Below are positions 34,572 through 42,622 of a DNA stretch of 64,000 bases, one piece after another (positions within the stretch are counted from its first letter, which is position 1; every line of letters starts with the position of its first letter). The stretch is taken from assembly GCF_020880695.1 (NCBI RefSeq), contig NZ_JAJIWO010000010.1, positions 90,551 through 154,550 of the forward strand, read 5' to 3'. The DNA is from Mucilaginibacter sp. UR6-11 (lineage in GTDB: Bacteria; Bacteroidota; Bacteroidia; Sphingobacteriales; Sphingobacteriaceae). Below the pieces are notes generated by a model. That model was not told where the DNA came from, searched no databases, and saw nothing but the letters and a program-made list of their open reading frames with translations. The position numbers and the translations under genes were made by a program.

Positions 34572-35453
34572 ATGGAGATCAGGCACCTTTTATATTTTAA
34601 AGCCGTTGCGGCTCATTTACATTTCAGAAACGCGGCTGCCAGTTTGTTTATTTCGCAGCCGCCGCTAAGCCGGCAGATTAAAGAACTGGAGGAGGAGCTA
34701 GGCGTACGGCTGTTTTTACGGAACAACAAGCGCGTTGCGCTTACGGATGCCGGAAAATATTTTGCAGCTTCAGTTGATTCAATATTGAACCAGTTGGAAG
34801 AAAGTAAGAATGTGGCGAAGCAAATTCATTTGGCGGCCGACAGCGGCGAATTAAAAATAGGCTATATAAGCTCGGTTTATCAGCCACACCTGGCCGAAGT
34901 ATTAAAGGCCCTGCGTAGCGTTTTCCCTTACATTAAAACAAGCCTGTATGAGCGGCCCACCATAAAACAAATTGAGGCGCTTGAACAAGGCAAGCTTGAC
35001 GTTGGGATATTGCGGGCACCCGTCCAATCGGCCAAATTAACGGTACAGACACTTTTCTTTGACCCGTTTATGGTGGTTATGCCATCAGTCGGAAAAAAAT
35101 TCAGCAGCAATCAGCAGCTTGCAGAATTTATAAAAAACAAGCCATTTATTTTTTTCAATAAGGAATATGCGCCCCAATACTTTGATAAACTGGTTGAAAT
35201 ATGCCACCGGCTGGGGTTTGAGCCTGACATTACCCATGAGGTAAATAACGTTCATTCTATAGTGCAACTGGTTGAGGCCGGACTGGGCGTAACCATATTA
35301 CCATTATCATTAAAACAGCAATATGCTGGTTTGCAGTTGTCATTTGCCGAATTGCGGGATATCCCGGTTAATACCGAGGTGGTTTTAGCCTATAAAAAAG
35401 CTAATTTAAATGGCGCGTTAAAATGGTTTATTAAAAATTACAGCGATAAATAA
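34572..35453 (+). CDS. LysR-family transcriptional regulator
   Basis: A 293-residue regulator. The N-terminal winged helix (MEIRHLLYFKAVAAHLHFRN, AAASLFISQPPLSRQIKELE, LFLRNNKRVALTDAG) binds DNA; residues about 90-290 form the periplasmic-binding-like effector domain (LKIGYISSVYQPHLAEVL, EAGLGVTILPLSL). The closest type is the CatR/BenM-like branch by the HFRNAAASL wording. It is divergent from the methyltransferase gene. Confidence 0.94.
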   Translation: MEIRHLLYFKAVAAHLHFRNAAASLFISQPPLSRQIKELEEELGVRLFLRNNKRVALTDAGKYFAASVDSILNQLEESKNVAKQIHLAADSGELKIGYISSVYQPHLAEVLKALRSVFPYIKTSLYERPTIKQIEALEQGKLDVGILRAPVQSAKLTVQTLFFDPFMVVMPSVGKKFSSNQQLAEFIKNKPFIFFNKEYAPQYFDKLVEICHRLGFEPDITHEVNNVHSIVQLVEAGLGVTILPLSLKQQYAGLQLSFAELRDIPVNTEVVLAYKKANLNGALKWFIKNYSDK

Positions 35454-35476
35454 CATCTGCTCGGCGACCGGTATTG

Positions 35477-35545
35477 CTACCGTCGCAGGGTTCGCAAAAA
35501 CATGATAGCAGCAATAAACAGCAAAGCAATATAAACTACTTTCAT
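35477..35545 (-). CDS. Possible 22-residue membrane mini-protein
   Basis: ATG at 35545 opens MKVVYIALLFIAAIMFLRTL, then RR and TAG at 35477. It is one hydrophobic helix with a positive tail, the usual look of a real small membrane protein. It lies in an otherwise empty gap between the LysR gene and a terminator. No family known; the call rests on composition only. Confidence 0.35.
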   Translation of the reverse strand: MKVVYIALLFIAAIMFLRTLRR

Positions 35546-35585
35546 AAGCGGCTAAGTAAATAATAATTTACCGAAGCCGGAAATA

Positions 35586-35618
35586 AAAAAGCCCGGAGCT
35601 GTTAGCCGCGGGCTTTTT
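35586..35618. terminator. Intrinsic terminator
   Basis: A 10-bp perfect stem AAAAAGCCCG / CGGGCTTTTT with a 13-base loop lies between the convergent LysR gene and the DUF4397 gene and has T-runs on both strands, so it can serve both. Confidence 0.85.
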
Positions 35619-35635
35619 GAATGGGGTAGGCCGGT

Positions 35636-36298
35636 TTATTTTTGTAACAGTACCGTTGCCTTAAGGCTGGCCTGCACAGCGCCAGACAAGTAAATAGTAT
35701 AAATATGGCCGGCTTGTATGCTGGTAGGAATGTTTAACAACTCGGTTGTAGAACCTGCTGTATAAAGCGAGAATGTAGTTCCGGGATTAACGTCTATGTA
35801 ATTAGAGTTTAGCTTGCTGGTGAGGCCGTTAACCAGTTTAACGCCGCCTGCAATTCCAAAATCAACGTCTGATGTTAAGCCTACGTTAAGGTTGATAAAA
35901 CGTACACGGGCCTTGCCTGATTGTGGTGCAGTTACATCGTCCTGGTAAGCTACGGTAAATCCGTTAAAGTAAAAAACACTATAGTATGCCCCGGGTTGCG
36001 GCGATATGTTAAACGAAGTAACATTAACCCCTGAAGCAGAGGTTTTAATAACTGCCGGATGGTCAACACTGGTTACCGAAAAATAATCGGTACTTTGATT
36101 ATACGCCAGGGCGGAAGTATTTTCTTTGGTATTATCCACGTAAAAATCCATCGGCGATGCGGATTCATCAGCATTGGTGAATTGGATATAGGCCGTACCG
36201 CTAACCTCGGATTTTTTGCTGCAGGCGTTGAAGGTTAGGGCAATCGCCACAAGTGCAAACAAATAATAAATAGTTTTAAGATGTACTGTTTTTTTCAT
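35636..36298 (-). CDS. DUF4397 lipoprotein
   Basis: A 220-residue exported protein with lipobox LTFNAC, Cys about residue 26. The mature part is the DUF4397 beta domain (FTNADESASPMDFYVDN; VRFINLNVGLTSDVDFGIAG; PTSIQAGHIYTIYLSG). These proteins are surface- or periplasm-located; function unknown. It is a clear paralogue of the next gene upstream, 157 bases away, with a terminator between them, so they are separate transcripts. Confidence 0.85.
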   Translation of the reverse strand: MKKTVHLKTIYYLFALVAIALTFNACSKKSEVSGTAYIQFTNADESASPMDFYVDNTKENTSALAYNQSTDYFSVTSVDHPAVIKTSASGVNVTSFNISPQPGAYYSVFYFNGFTVAYQDDVTAPQSGKARVRFINLNVGLTSDVDFGIAGGVKLVNGLTSKLNSNYIDVNPGTTFSLYTAGSTTELLNIPTSIQAGHIYTIYLSGAVQASLKATVLLQK

Positions 36299-36405
36299 GG
36301 TTTAAAGATATAAAGCAATTATACAGATTATGGTAGAAAATTTAATAACATATATGGATCACGATGGATTGATTCATTTACACAACGTCAGGGTTTAGCA
36401 ACAAA

Positions 36406-36437
36406 AAAATGCCCGTTACGGCTATAACGGGCATTTT
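36406..36437 (-). terminator. Intrinsic terminator after the second DUF4397 gene
   Basis: A 12-bp perfect stem AAAATGCCCGTT / AACGGGCATTTT with an eight-base loop; T-rich on the minus strand (TTTTTTTGTTGC follows). It lies 18 bases beyond the stop at 36456. Confidence 0.85.
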
Positions 36438-36455
36438 AAACAGATATTATATTTT

Positions 36456-37136
36456 TTAGTCTTGAACCAGCACGTGATAGCTGATGGTTGCCTGTGTTGC
36501 ACCCGAGATAAAAATGGTGTAAATATGCCCGGCCTGTATGGTTGCAGGGATATTTAACGCTACTGTGCTTGAACCGGCAGCATATAACGAAAACGTTGTA
36601 GCCGCATCAACATCATAATAAGCCGACGCTGCTTTATAGGCCAGGCCTGATGCTAATTTACTTCCGCTGCTTATGCCGAAGTCAACACTTGAATTTAAAG
36701 CCGAGCTAAGGTTGATAAAACGTACTCTCGCCTTGTTTGATTTGGGTGCAGAGTGGTCGTCTTTTGTAGTAACTGTCGACTTGTCATCAGTGTAAAACAC
36801 GCTGTAATAGTTGCTTCCGGCAGCACTTAGTGTTGTTGAGCTGTTTACGGTAGCGCTTCCGCTTGTTTTAAATTGTAACTGATGATCGCCGGCTTTAACA
36901 TCTGTATACGCGGTGGCTTGTGTATAGGCCATTCCGGATGTATTTATTTTATTGTTGTCTACGTAAAAATCCTGCGGAACAGAGGCCTCGGCGGTATTGG
37001 CAGCCATTACATAGGCAGATACACTAAGACCTGCACTATCATTTTTCGAGCAGGCGCTGATACATAGCGTCAATAAAAATAATGAAAAGAGTGAAATTAA
37101 GGCTTTAGGGGTCCAGTTGTTGTTTTTTGTTTTCAT
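36456..37136 (-). CDS. DUF4397 lipoprotein (paralogue)
   Basis: A 226-residue lipoprotein, lipobox CISAC with Cys about residue 29, and a DUF4397 domain that follows the same order as its neighbour (AEASVPQDFYVDNNKINTSG; KARVRFINLSSALNSSVDFG; PATIQAGHIYTIFISG). The shared phrasing marks a tandem gene duplication. Function unknown. Confidence 0.85.
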   Translation of the reverse strand: MKTKNNNWTPKALISLFSLFLLTLCISACSKNDSAGLSVSAYVMAANTAEASVPQDFYVDNNKINTSGMAYTQATAYTDVKAGDHQLQFKTSGSATVNSSTTLSAAGSNYYSVFYTDDKSTVTTKDDHSAPKSNKARVRFINLSSALNSSVDFGISSGSKLASGLAYKAASAYYDVDAATTFSLYAAGSSTVALNIPATIQAGHIYTIFISGATQATISYHVLVQD

Positions 37137-37236
37137 GTTTATTTTTTAAATAGATGTACCTATTTAGACAATTTTTGGAGCTAAAGGTTTTAAAAAATGA
37201 AATATCAGGGTGCGGTGCTATCGGTATTTACTGCGA

Positions 37237-37443
37237 TTATTCATCAACAAATTCCAATATATCGCCGGGCTGACAGTTTAAAACACGGCATATCGCCTCA
37301 AGCGTTTCAAGCCTTACTGCTTTAGCTTTACCGGTTTTTAAAATGGATAAGTTAGCCATAGTTATACCTACCCGCTCACTTAATTCGGTTAATGACATTT
37401 TGCGCCTGGCCATCATGACATCTAAATTTACAATTATGGGCAT
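37237..37443 (-). CDS. Cro/CI-type (YozG-like) helix-turn-helix regulator
   Basis: A 68-residue one-domain DNA-binding protein (MSLTELSERVGITMANLSIL; ETLEAICRVLNCQPGDILEF). It is preceded two bases upstream by a DUF2975 membrane-protein gene on the same strand. This HTH plus DUF2975 pair is a recurrent two-gene module in Bacteroidota and Firmicutes. Its target is unknown. Confidence 0.9.
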   Translation of the reverse strand: MPIIVNLDVMMARRKMSLTELSERVGITMANLSILKTGKAKAVRLETLEAICRVLNCQPGDILEFVDE

Positions 37444-37445
37444 GG

Positions 37446-38423
37446 CTATACGGTTAGGTCCTGTTCGTCTTTTAAAACTTTACCCTGCTTAAAGGCGCTA
37501 AATAACAGTAAAAATACAATACCGGTAGCAAATGGCTTCCACAAATCTATCCAGGCGGTATTATTCAAAATCACCTCCGGCGTAAAATATTGGTAAAATA
37601 CCAGCTTCATTAAAAACACCAGCGACAGCATAACAAAAGGAAAGATCAGCAAACTGAAAGCGATGAGCCTAAGGGTGTTGATATTGCTTGTAGTAAATGC
37701 TTTTCCCCTTGAAAGGTCAACAATAAAGGCCAAAAAACAACTCAACAGATATCCGCAATAGAAGAGTAACGCCCCATCAAAGATAATTGTAATAACATTT
37801 ACCGCGGTCCGGGTACCTTTATTAACCGGGATCATTATGCCCTCCACCGAAGTATCATAGCTATATTTAACCGGTACATCAACCTCGTACATGTGCTCAG
37901 CGTATCTCCCGCCGCCTGCCACTCTTTTTGTAAGCATTTTCCGGAGATATGACTGGTTATGCTCCCGGTAAAATTTGACCGAATCACCAAACAGATGATC
38001 ACCGAATGCATTTTTCAATTTCCAGGCAGGCAAGGTAATGTAATATTGGACAGGATACGACTTTGACCGGGATTTGAAAAGATAATACAGATCGGTACAG
38101 GTATCGCAATACAAATATCCACCGGTAGTACCAATTACCGTATAAAAGTACATGCTGCTTGTACGGAAAACGTTCTGATTCTTTAGATTACGCCGCAGGC
38201 GGATGCTGTCACGTTTGGCTAAATCCTGGTAATAGGGCAAAGTGTCAGGCACTTCCGGGTCAATGGGCTTTAACTGGTCGATCGTGATGACGCTGGAGGT
38301 GCTATCTGTAAGAGTAAGAGTAGCTGGTTTTAAATAAACCTGCATCAGGATTATTGGGGCAATTGCAAACAGGCTGCCCACAACTATGCCTATCAGTGAT
38401 TTTGTGGTGAGTTTAATTTTCAT
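37446..38423 (-). CDS. DUF2975-type membrane protein
   Basis: A 325-residue membrane protein with an N-terminal helix (LIGIVVGSLFAIAPIILMQV), a ~165-residue extracytoplasmic domain, and three helices in the C-terminal 120 residues. The DUF2975 part (SRGKAFTTSNINTLRLIAFS ... NTAWIDLWKPFATGIVFLLL) is typical. It is followed two bases on by the YozG-like regulator, so both are one unit. The large extracytoplasmic domain is longer than in most DUF2975 proteins and may be a sensor. Confidence 0.78.
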   Translation of the reverse strand: MKIKLTTKSLIGIVVGSLFAIAPIILMQVYLKPATLTLTDSTSSVITIDQLKPIDPEVPDTLPYYQDLAKRDSIRLRRNLKNQNVFRTSSMYFYTVIGTTGGYLYCDTCTDLYYLFKSRSKSYPVQYYITLPAWKLKNAFGDHLFGDSVKFYREHNQSYLRKMLTKRVAGGGRYAEHMYEVDVPVKYSYDTSVEGIMIPVNKGTRTAVNVITIIFDGALLFYCGYLLSCFLAFIVDLSRGKAFTTSNINTLRLIAFSLLIFPFVMLSLVFLMKLVFYQYFTPEVILNNTAWIDLWKPFATGIVFLLLFSAFKQGKVLKDEQDLTV

Positions 38424-38622
38424 ATAAGTGATAAGTTTGGGTTAATTGTACTGGTTTTTATAATATGATAAGGTTTAGGTGTTATTAAAATACATTGCAA
38501 ATAAATAATTAATTATTGATATAAACAAACTATTTATTGATTTACGATAAAATTCTTAGGGCGTACCTTTGTCGGCTTCCTGTTGATAAAACATAATTGC
38601 CTTTTTTTCATTTATGATATAC

Positions 38623-39558
38623 ATGGCAGCAGCAAACAGATCAATATACGCGGCACTTTTAGCAAACCTGCTGATAGCGATTACAAAATTTATAGCCGGG
38701 GGTATCAGTAACAGCGCTTCCATGGTGGCCGAGGGTATACATTCAATCGTGGATACCATTAACCAGGTATTGTTATTGCTGGGCCTGCGGTTAAGCAAAA
38801 AAAAGCCCGACAAATATCATCCGCTGGGCTACGGCAAGGAATTATATTTTTGGTCGTTTGTGGTATCTATATTAATTTTCGGCCTTGGGGGCGGGATATC
38901 TGTTTACCAGGGCATTATACATATTATACACCCCGAAGAGCTGGGCAACCCGTTATGGAGCTACGTAGTGCTGGCGCTTTCTGTTGTATTTGAAGGTTCC
39001 TCACTTATTATAGCCGCTAAAGAATTTAACAAGCTGCGCGATGGCCAAACCTGGTGGGACGCCATTGTCCGCAGTAAAGATCCGTCCACGTTCCTGGTGT
39101 TGTTTGAAGACAGCGCCGCCGTAGTTGGCTTATTTATCGTAATGATATGCCTGTGGTTGAGCCATCATTTTAACAAACCGTTTATAGACGGTATTGCCTC
39201 ATTGCTGGTTGGGCTTATCCTGGTCATTGTTTCGCTGATTCTGGCCCGCGAAAGCCGCAGCCTGCTCATGGGCGAGGGGATAAGAAAGAATACCAAACTA
39301 CGGATAAAAGAAATTACCGAGCGTGATAAAGCGGTACTGAGTTTGATGCACCTGATGTCAACCTACCAGTCGCCTGATGAAATTTTGGTGATGATGATCG
39401 TAGCGTTTAAACCCGACCTGGATACCGCCGAAATTAATGAGGCGATAGACAGGATCCGCGAGGAAATAAAAGCCGAGTTTAGCCGGATCCGGTTCCTGAT
39501 CATTCAGCCCGATGTTTTTGAGGGCAAGGTTGATCCGGACGTGCAGGCGTATATTTAA
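38623..39558 (+). CDS. Cation diffusion facilitator family transporter
   Basis: Inner-membrane divalent-metal/proton antiporter of about 311 residues with five to six membrane helices and a cytoplasmic C-terminal domain. The HxxxD-type metal site is visible in SMVAEGIHSIVDTINQVLLL and the second in FEDSAAVVGLFIVMICLW. The start is placed at ATG 38623 (MAAANRSIY), three codons inside a slightly longer frame, because it gives the usual N-terminus. Metal specificity cannot be told. Confidence 0.88.
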   Translation: MAAANRSIYAALLANLLIAITKFIAGGISNSASMVAEGIHSIVDTINQVLLLLGLRLSKKKPDKYHPLGYGKELYFWSFVVSILIFGLGGGISVYQGIIHIIHPEELGNPLWSYVVLALSVVFEGSSLIIAAKEFNKLRDGQTWWDAIVRSKDPSTFLVLFEDSAAVVGLFIVMICLWLSHHFNKPFIDGIASLLVGLILVIVSLILARESRSLLMGEGIRKNTKLRIKEITERDKAVLSLMHLMSTYQSPDEILVMMIVAFKPDLDTAEINEAIDRIREEIKAEFSRIRFLIIQPDVFEGKVDPDVQAYI

Positions 39559-39640
39559 ATTTGATATTTTTTGTGATTTGGCTGCCTTTGTTGCTGACAG
39601 CAATTGATTTTTGAGTTTGTATTAATTACAAATACCGGTA

Positions 39641-39664
39641 CTTGTTGGTGACAACACCAACAAG
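39641..39664. repeat. REP palindrome, outermost left copy of RAYT locus
   Basis: CTTGTTGGTG / CACCAACAAG with an ACAA loop, a perfect 10-bp stem. It is the same palindrome as those at 39695, 39810, 39925, 40516, 40641, 40706, 40829 and (decayed) 40894. Confidence 0.8.
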
Positions 39665-39693
39665 GGCGAAGATTTTGGTGATAAACCGGGCGC

Positions 39694-40031
39694 TTTGTTG
39701 GTGTTGTCACCAACAAATTCAAGGCAGAATATCAGTCATCGTGACGAGATAATAAACTAAACTCGTCATATCCTGTTCGATAGAAATTCATAGACGGATA
39801 GTACCGCCTTTGTTGGTGTTGTCACTAATAAATTCAAGGCAGAATATCAGTCATCGTGACGAGATAATAAACTAAACTCGTCATATCCTGTTCGATAGAA
39901 ATTCATAGACGGATAGTACCGCCTTTGTTGGTGTTGTCACCAACAAATTCAAGGCAGAATATCAGTCATCGTGACGAGATAATAAACCAAACTCGTCATA
40001 TCCTGTTTGATAGAAATTCATAGACGAATAG
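39694..40031 (-). repeat. Three tandem copies of a 115-bp unit with REP palindrome and transposase gene end
   Basis: Units start at 39694, 39809 and 39924, each opening with TTTGTTGGTG and a TTGTTGGTG-TTGT-CACCAACAA palindrome (39695-39716, 39810-39831, 39925-39946). The rest of each unit encodes, on the minus strand, the last ~23 residues and stop of a RAYT protein. The third copy is the real gene end; it differs at several bases from the first two, which match each other, and copy 2 has a mutated palindrome arm (CACTAATAA). The extra ends read YYPSMNFYRTGYDEFSLLSR in place of the gene's YNYSSMNFYQTGYDEFGLLS, so they derive from a related but not identical gene. Confidence 0.9.
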
Positions 40032-40489
40032 TTATAATCTTCAGGAGCCTCCACTAATTGCCATTTATCTTGCAATGGATTGGTATGAATATAATCTAAC
40101 TTTTGATTAAAAACTTCTGGCGTCCATAAATCGATAGCCAGCGAATTTCGTTCCCAAAATTGATACCGTCTATCCTTGGTATCAACCAAAAAGTCATTAA
40201 GCCGTTTGTCGTTTGTATCCATAAGCCGAAACTTGAATTGCTGTGCAGTAAATTTAAGAAAGCGCAGCTGTATATTTTCCTGCTTGTAACCATCTTGTAT
40301 TTGCCAAATTAAATGAATATGATTTGGCATGATCACAAACGCATAAACTACAATACTTCCTTCGTTTTTTAAAAAAAGCAGGCTTTTGATGATTATATCT
40401 TTATAAATATCGTCTTTTAATAGATATTTCCATTCTAAAATAGTGGCGGTGAAAAACTGTGGGTGATAATCGAAATTGATTTTTGGCAT
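39962..40489 (-). CDS. REP-associated tyrosine transposase (RAYT)
   Basis: A 175-residue Y1_Tnp/IS200-like single-strand DNA transposase. The metal-binding HxH motif is MPNHIHLIWQ (His57, His59) and the nucleophile is in LDYIHTNPLQ (Tyr133). It belongs to the domesticated RAYT class, which act on REP palindromes; about nine such palindromes surround it here. It has all key residues and full length, so it is probably active. It is not flanked by IS200-type ends, and its own 3' end has been copied twice downstream. Confidence 0.93.
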   Translation of the reverse strand: MPKINFDYHPQFFTATILEWKYLLKDDIYKDIIIKSLLFLKNEGSIVVYAFVIMPNHIHLIWQIQDGYKQENIQLRFLKFTAQQFKFRLMDTNDKRLNDFLVDTKDRRYQFWERNSLAIDLWTPEVFNQKLDYIHTNPLQDKWQLVEAPEDYNYSSMNFYQTGYDEFGLLSRHDD

Positions 40490-40510
40490 TGTACTAAATT
40501 ACAAAAATAC

Positions 40511-40888
40511 CGGTACTTGTTAGTGACAACACCAACAAGGGCGGCGAAAGTGTAAACTTTTACTGTCTTGCGCTCGTTTGCAACGGGTACTTAATATTAT
40601 TCAACGTCTGTGACGCGACCGCCGTTGCAATACGACTGCCGTTGTTGGTGTTGTCACCAACAACTATGCACCGGGGCGGGTTGCTGCTAATTAAACAGTA
40701 CGGTACTTGTTGGTGACAACACCAACAAGGGCGGCGAAAGTGTAAACTTTTACTCTTGCGCTCGTTTGCAACTAGTGCTTAATATGATTCAGCGTCTTTG
40801 ACGCGACCGCCGTTGCAATACGACTGCCGTTGTTGGTGTTGTCACCAACAACTATGCACCGGGGCGGGGTATCGCTAATTAAACAGTA
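40511..40888. repeat. Two tandem copies of a ~190-bp REPIN-like unit
   Basis: Units start at 40511 and 40701 with CGGTACTTGTTGGTGACAAC-type text (the first has one changed base) and end at GCTAATTAAACAGTA. Each holds two REP palindromes in opposite orientation (40516-40539 with 40641-40664; 40706-40729 with 40829-40852), separated by about 100 bases that contain TTGCAACGG/CCGTTGCAA arms. A decayed palindrome follows at 40894-40916. The copies differ at scattered bases and by two deletions. Two inverted REPs around a spacer is the REPIN layout. Confidence 0.88.
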
Positions 40889-40893
40889 CTGCG

Positions 40894-40916
40894 CTTATTG
40901 GTGACAATACCAAAAG
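40894..40916. repeat. Degenerate REP palindrome
   Basis: CTTATTGGTGACAATACCAA retains only the core TTGGT/ACCAA pairing of the REP palindrome. It follows the second 190-bp unit and may be the start of a lost third unit. Confidence 0.55.
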
Positions 40917-40988
40917 GGCGATTTTTTTCGGCAAAATCAAATCAACAGTTATAAGCTTTAGCTAAATTGCCTGCCTTCAATAACCATC

Positions 40989-41276
40989 ATGATCTTAGAA
41001 GCAGCCATACTCAACGTTATCCCTGGCAACGAAACCCAATTTGAAAATGACTTTGCCACCGCCGGCCAATATATCAGCGTAATAAAGGGCTACATCAAAC
41101 ATTCGCTCCATAAATGCATAGAGCAACCTAACCAATATTTACTGTTGGTTGAGTGGGAGACATTGGAAGACCATACCATTGGCTTTAGGCAATCGCCGCA
41201 ATACCTGGAATGGAAAAAGCTGCTGCACCTTTATTATGATCCGTTCCCGCTGGTAAAGCATTATGCGGAAGTATGA
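40989..41276 (+). CDS. Antibiotic biosynthesis monooxygenase (ABM) domain protein
   Basis: A 95-residue dimeric alpha/beta-barrel protein (MILEAAILNVIPGNETQFEN; GYIKHSLHKCIEQPNQYLLLVEW-like core; HTIGFRQSPQYLEWKKL). ABM proteins act as cofactor-free monooxygenases or as small-molecule binding proteins; nothing here fixes the substrate. Single-gene unit directly after the RAYT repeat cluster. Confidence 0.87.
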   Translation: MILEAAILNVIPGNETQFENDFATAGQYISVIKGYIKHSLHKCIEQPNQYLLLVEWETLEDHTIGFRQSPQYLEWKKLLHLYYDPFPLVKHYAEV

Positions 41277-41336
41277 GAGAGAAAAGCCCGTTAAAAGAAG
41301 GGGCCCGAGCGGAACCCTTGCTTTAAAATTCGCTAA

Positions 41337-42110
41337 CTAAACATCAGCCAGCTCCACCCAAACCGGCGCATGGTCGCTTGATTTTTCCCAGCCGCGTACG
41401 TGTTTGTCAACGCCGGCTGCCAGTAACCGGCGGTCAACTTCCGGACTAAGTAAAAAGTGGTCGATGCGTAAACCGGCGTTGCGGCCGTAGGCATTTCTAA
41501 AATAGTCCCAAAAAGTATAGATGGTTTCTGTGGGATAGAGCTTGCGCAAGGCATCCGTCCAGCCCTGGGCCACCAGGCGGTGAAAAGCCTCGCGTGTTTC
41601 GGGCCTAAACAGCGCATCATCCAGCCAGCGCTCGGGTTTATATACGTCCTGTTCGGTAGGCATTACGTTATAATCGCCGGTTAAAACAACCGGGATTCCC
41701 CGCGCCAATAATCCGGCAGCGTGGCTGATAAATCGCTCGAACCATTGCAGCTTATAATCAAACTTCGGCCCCGGCGCAGGGTTTCCGTTAGGTAAGTACA
41801 GGCAGCCTATTACAACGCCGTTAATAAAGGCTTCAATGTAGCGGCTGTGCAGGTCCTCCGGGTCGCCGGGCAATCCGCGTTTAAGTTCTTTGATCTCGCC
41901 CTTAGCTAAAATAGCTACGCCGTTCCAGCTTTTTTGACCATGCCAGATGGCGTTATAGCCGGCATCAATAATTGCCTGCTCGGGGAATTTTTCCTGGGGC
42001 GCTTTCAGTTCCTGCAGGCAAACCACATCAGGCCGGGTTTCTTCCAGCCAGCGCAGCAATACCGGCAGGCGGCCGTTAACACCGTTAACGTTGTAGGTAG
42101 CTATTTTCAT
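41337..42110 (-). CDS. xth: Exodeoxyribonuclease III / AP endonuclease
   Basis: Endonuclease/exonuclease/phosphatase-fold DNA repair enzyme of 257 residues. Motifs: MKIATYNVNGVNGRLPVLL, VVCLQELKAPQEKFP (metal Glu), GCLYLPNGNP (catalytic Tyr), LTGDYNVMPTEQD, WDYFRNAYGRNAGLRIDHFL and SDHAPVWVEL (catalytic His). Full length. Acts in base excision repair. It is divergent from mutS across a 512-base gap. Confidence 0.95.
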   Translation of the reverse strand: MKIATYNVNGVNGRLPVLLRWLEETRPDVVCLQELKAPQEKFPEQAIIDAGYNAIWHGQKSWNGVAILAKGEIKELKRGLPGDPEDLHSRYIEAFINGVVIGCLYLPNGNPAPGPKFDYKLQWFERFISHAAGLLARGIPVVLTGDYNVMPTEQDVYKPERWLDDALFRPETREAFHRLVAQGWTDALRKLYPTETIYTFWDYFRNAYGRNAGLRIDHFLLSPEVDRRLLAAGVDKHVRGWEKSSDHAPVWVELADV

Positions 42111-42303
42111 GATTTAAACTTAAAAAATTAAAACGGTTTTTGTTTTCGGTTTGTCCTGTAACAGGTGTTTTAAACTAAAATCTAGACAAGATACGGTGTG
42201 ATTTTTTTTTAGGGCGCGTCATAATAAATCAAAAAGTGTAAATTCATACCAGTATTAACAATCAATAGTATAAACTTTTTTCAGGACGGGTCAAGCTCCG
42301 GGG

Positions 42304-42519
42304 TGATCCACGTTTAATGATCCGCTCGTCGAAAAATGGTCTAAAATGGCCATTTTTTAATTATTTGATTATCAGTTATATAATTGGATATTACGCTTAA
42401 AAATACTAACTAATAAGACTGATCCAAAGTGATCCGCCTAAAATGTTAAACGATTTATTTTCAATAAGTTAATTAAAACAGGTGATCCGGGTGATCCATA
42501 TTTTAAAGTGGATCACCCG
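42304..42519. promoter_or_regulatory. Cluster of TGATCC words and a stem-loop before mutS
   Basis: TGATCC occurs at 42304, 42318, 42420, 42430, 42483 and 42492, and in inverse (GGATCA) at 42510. The last two form an 11-bp perfect stem CGGGTGATCCA / TGGATCACCCG (42488-42498, 42509-42519) with a 10-base loop, about 100 bases before mutS. The rest of the 512-base gap between xth and mutS (42111-42622) shows no gene. A protein-binding cluster or repeat relic is possible. Confidence 0.5.
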
Positions 42520-42622
42520 AGCTTTAACGGATCTATCCACATTTTTGTAAATTTTCAACAATCCTGCTAAAGCCGGGCTAATGCATTAACTTTACCAGTC
42601 ACTTAAAAAGTAATCATCCGCC

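Noticed and set aside
39694..40888. Regularly spaced repeats that could suggest a CRISPR array
   Set aside because: Units are 115 or 190 bp, adjoin without unique spacers, and carry transposase coding sequence and REP palindromes. No cas genes are near.
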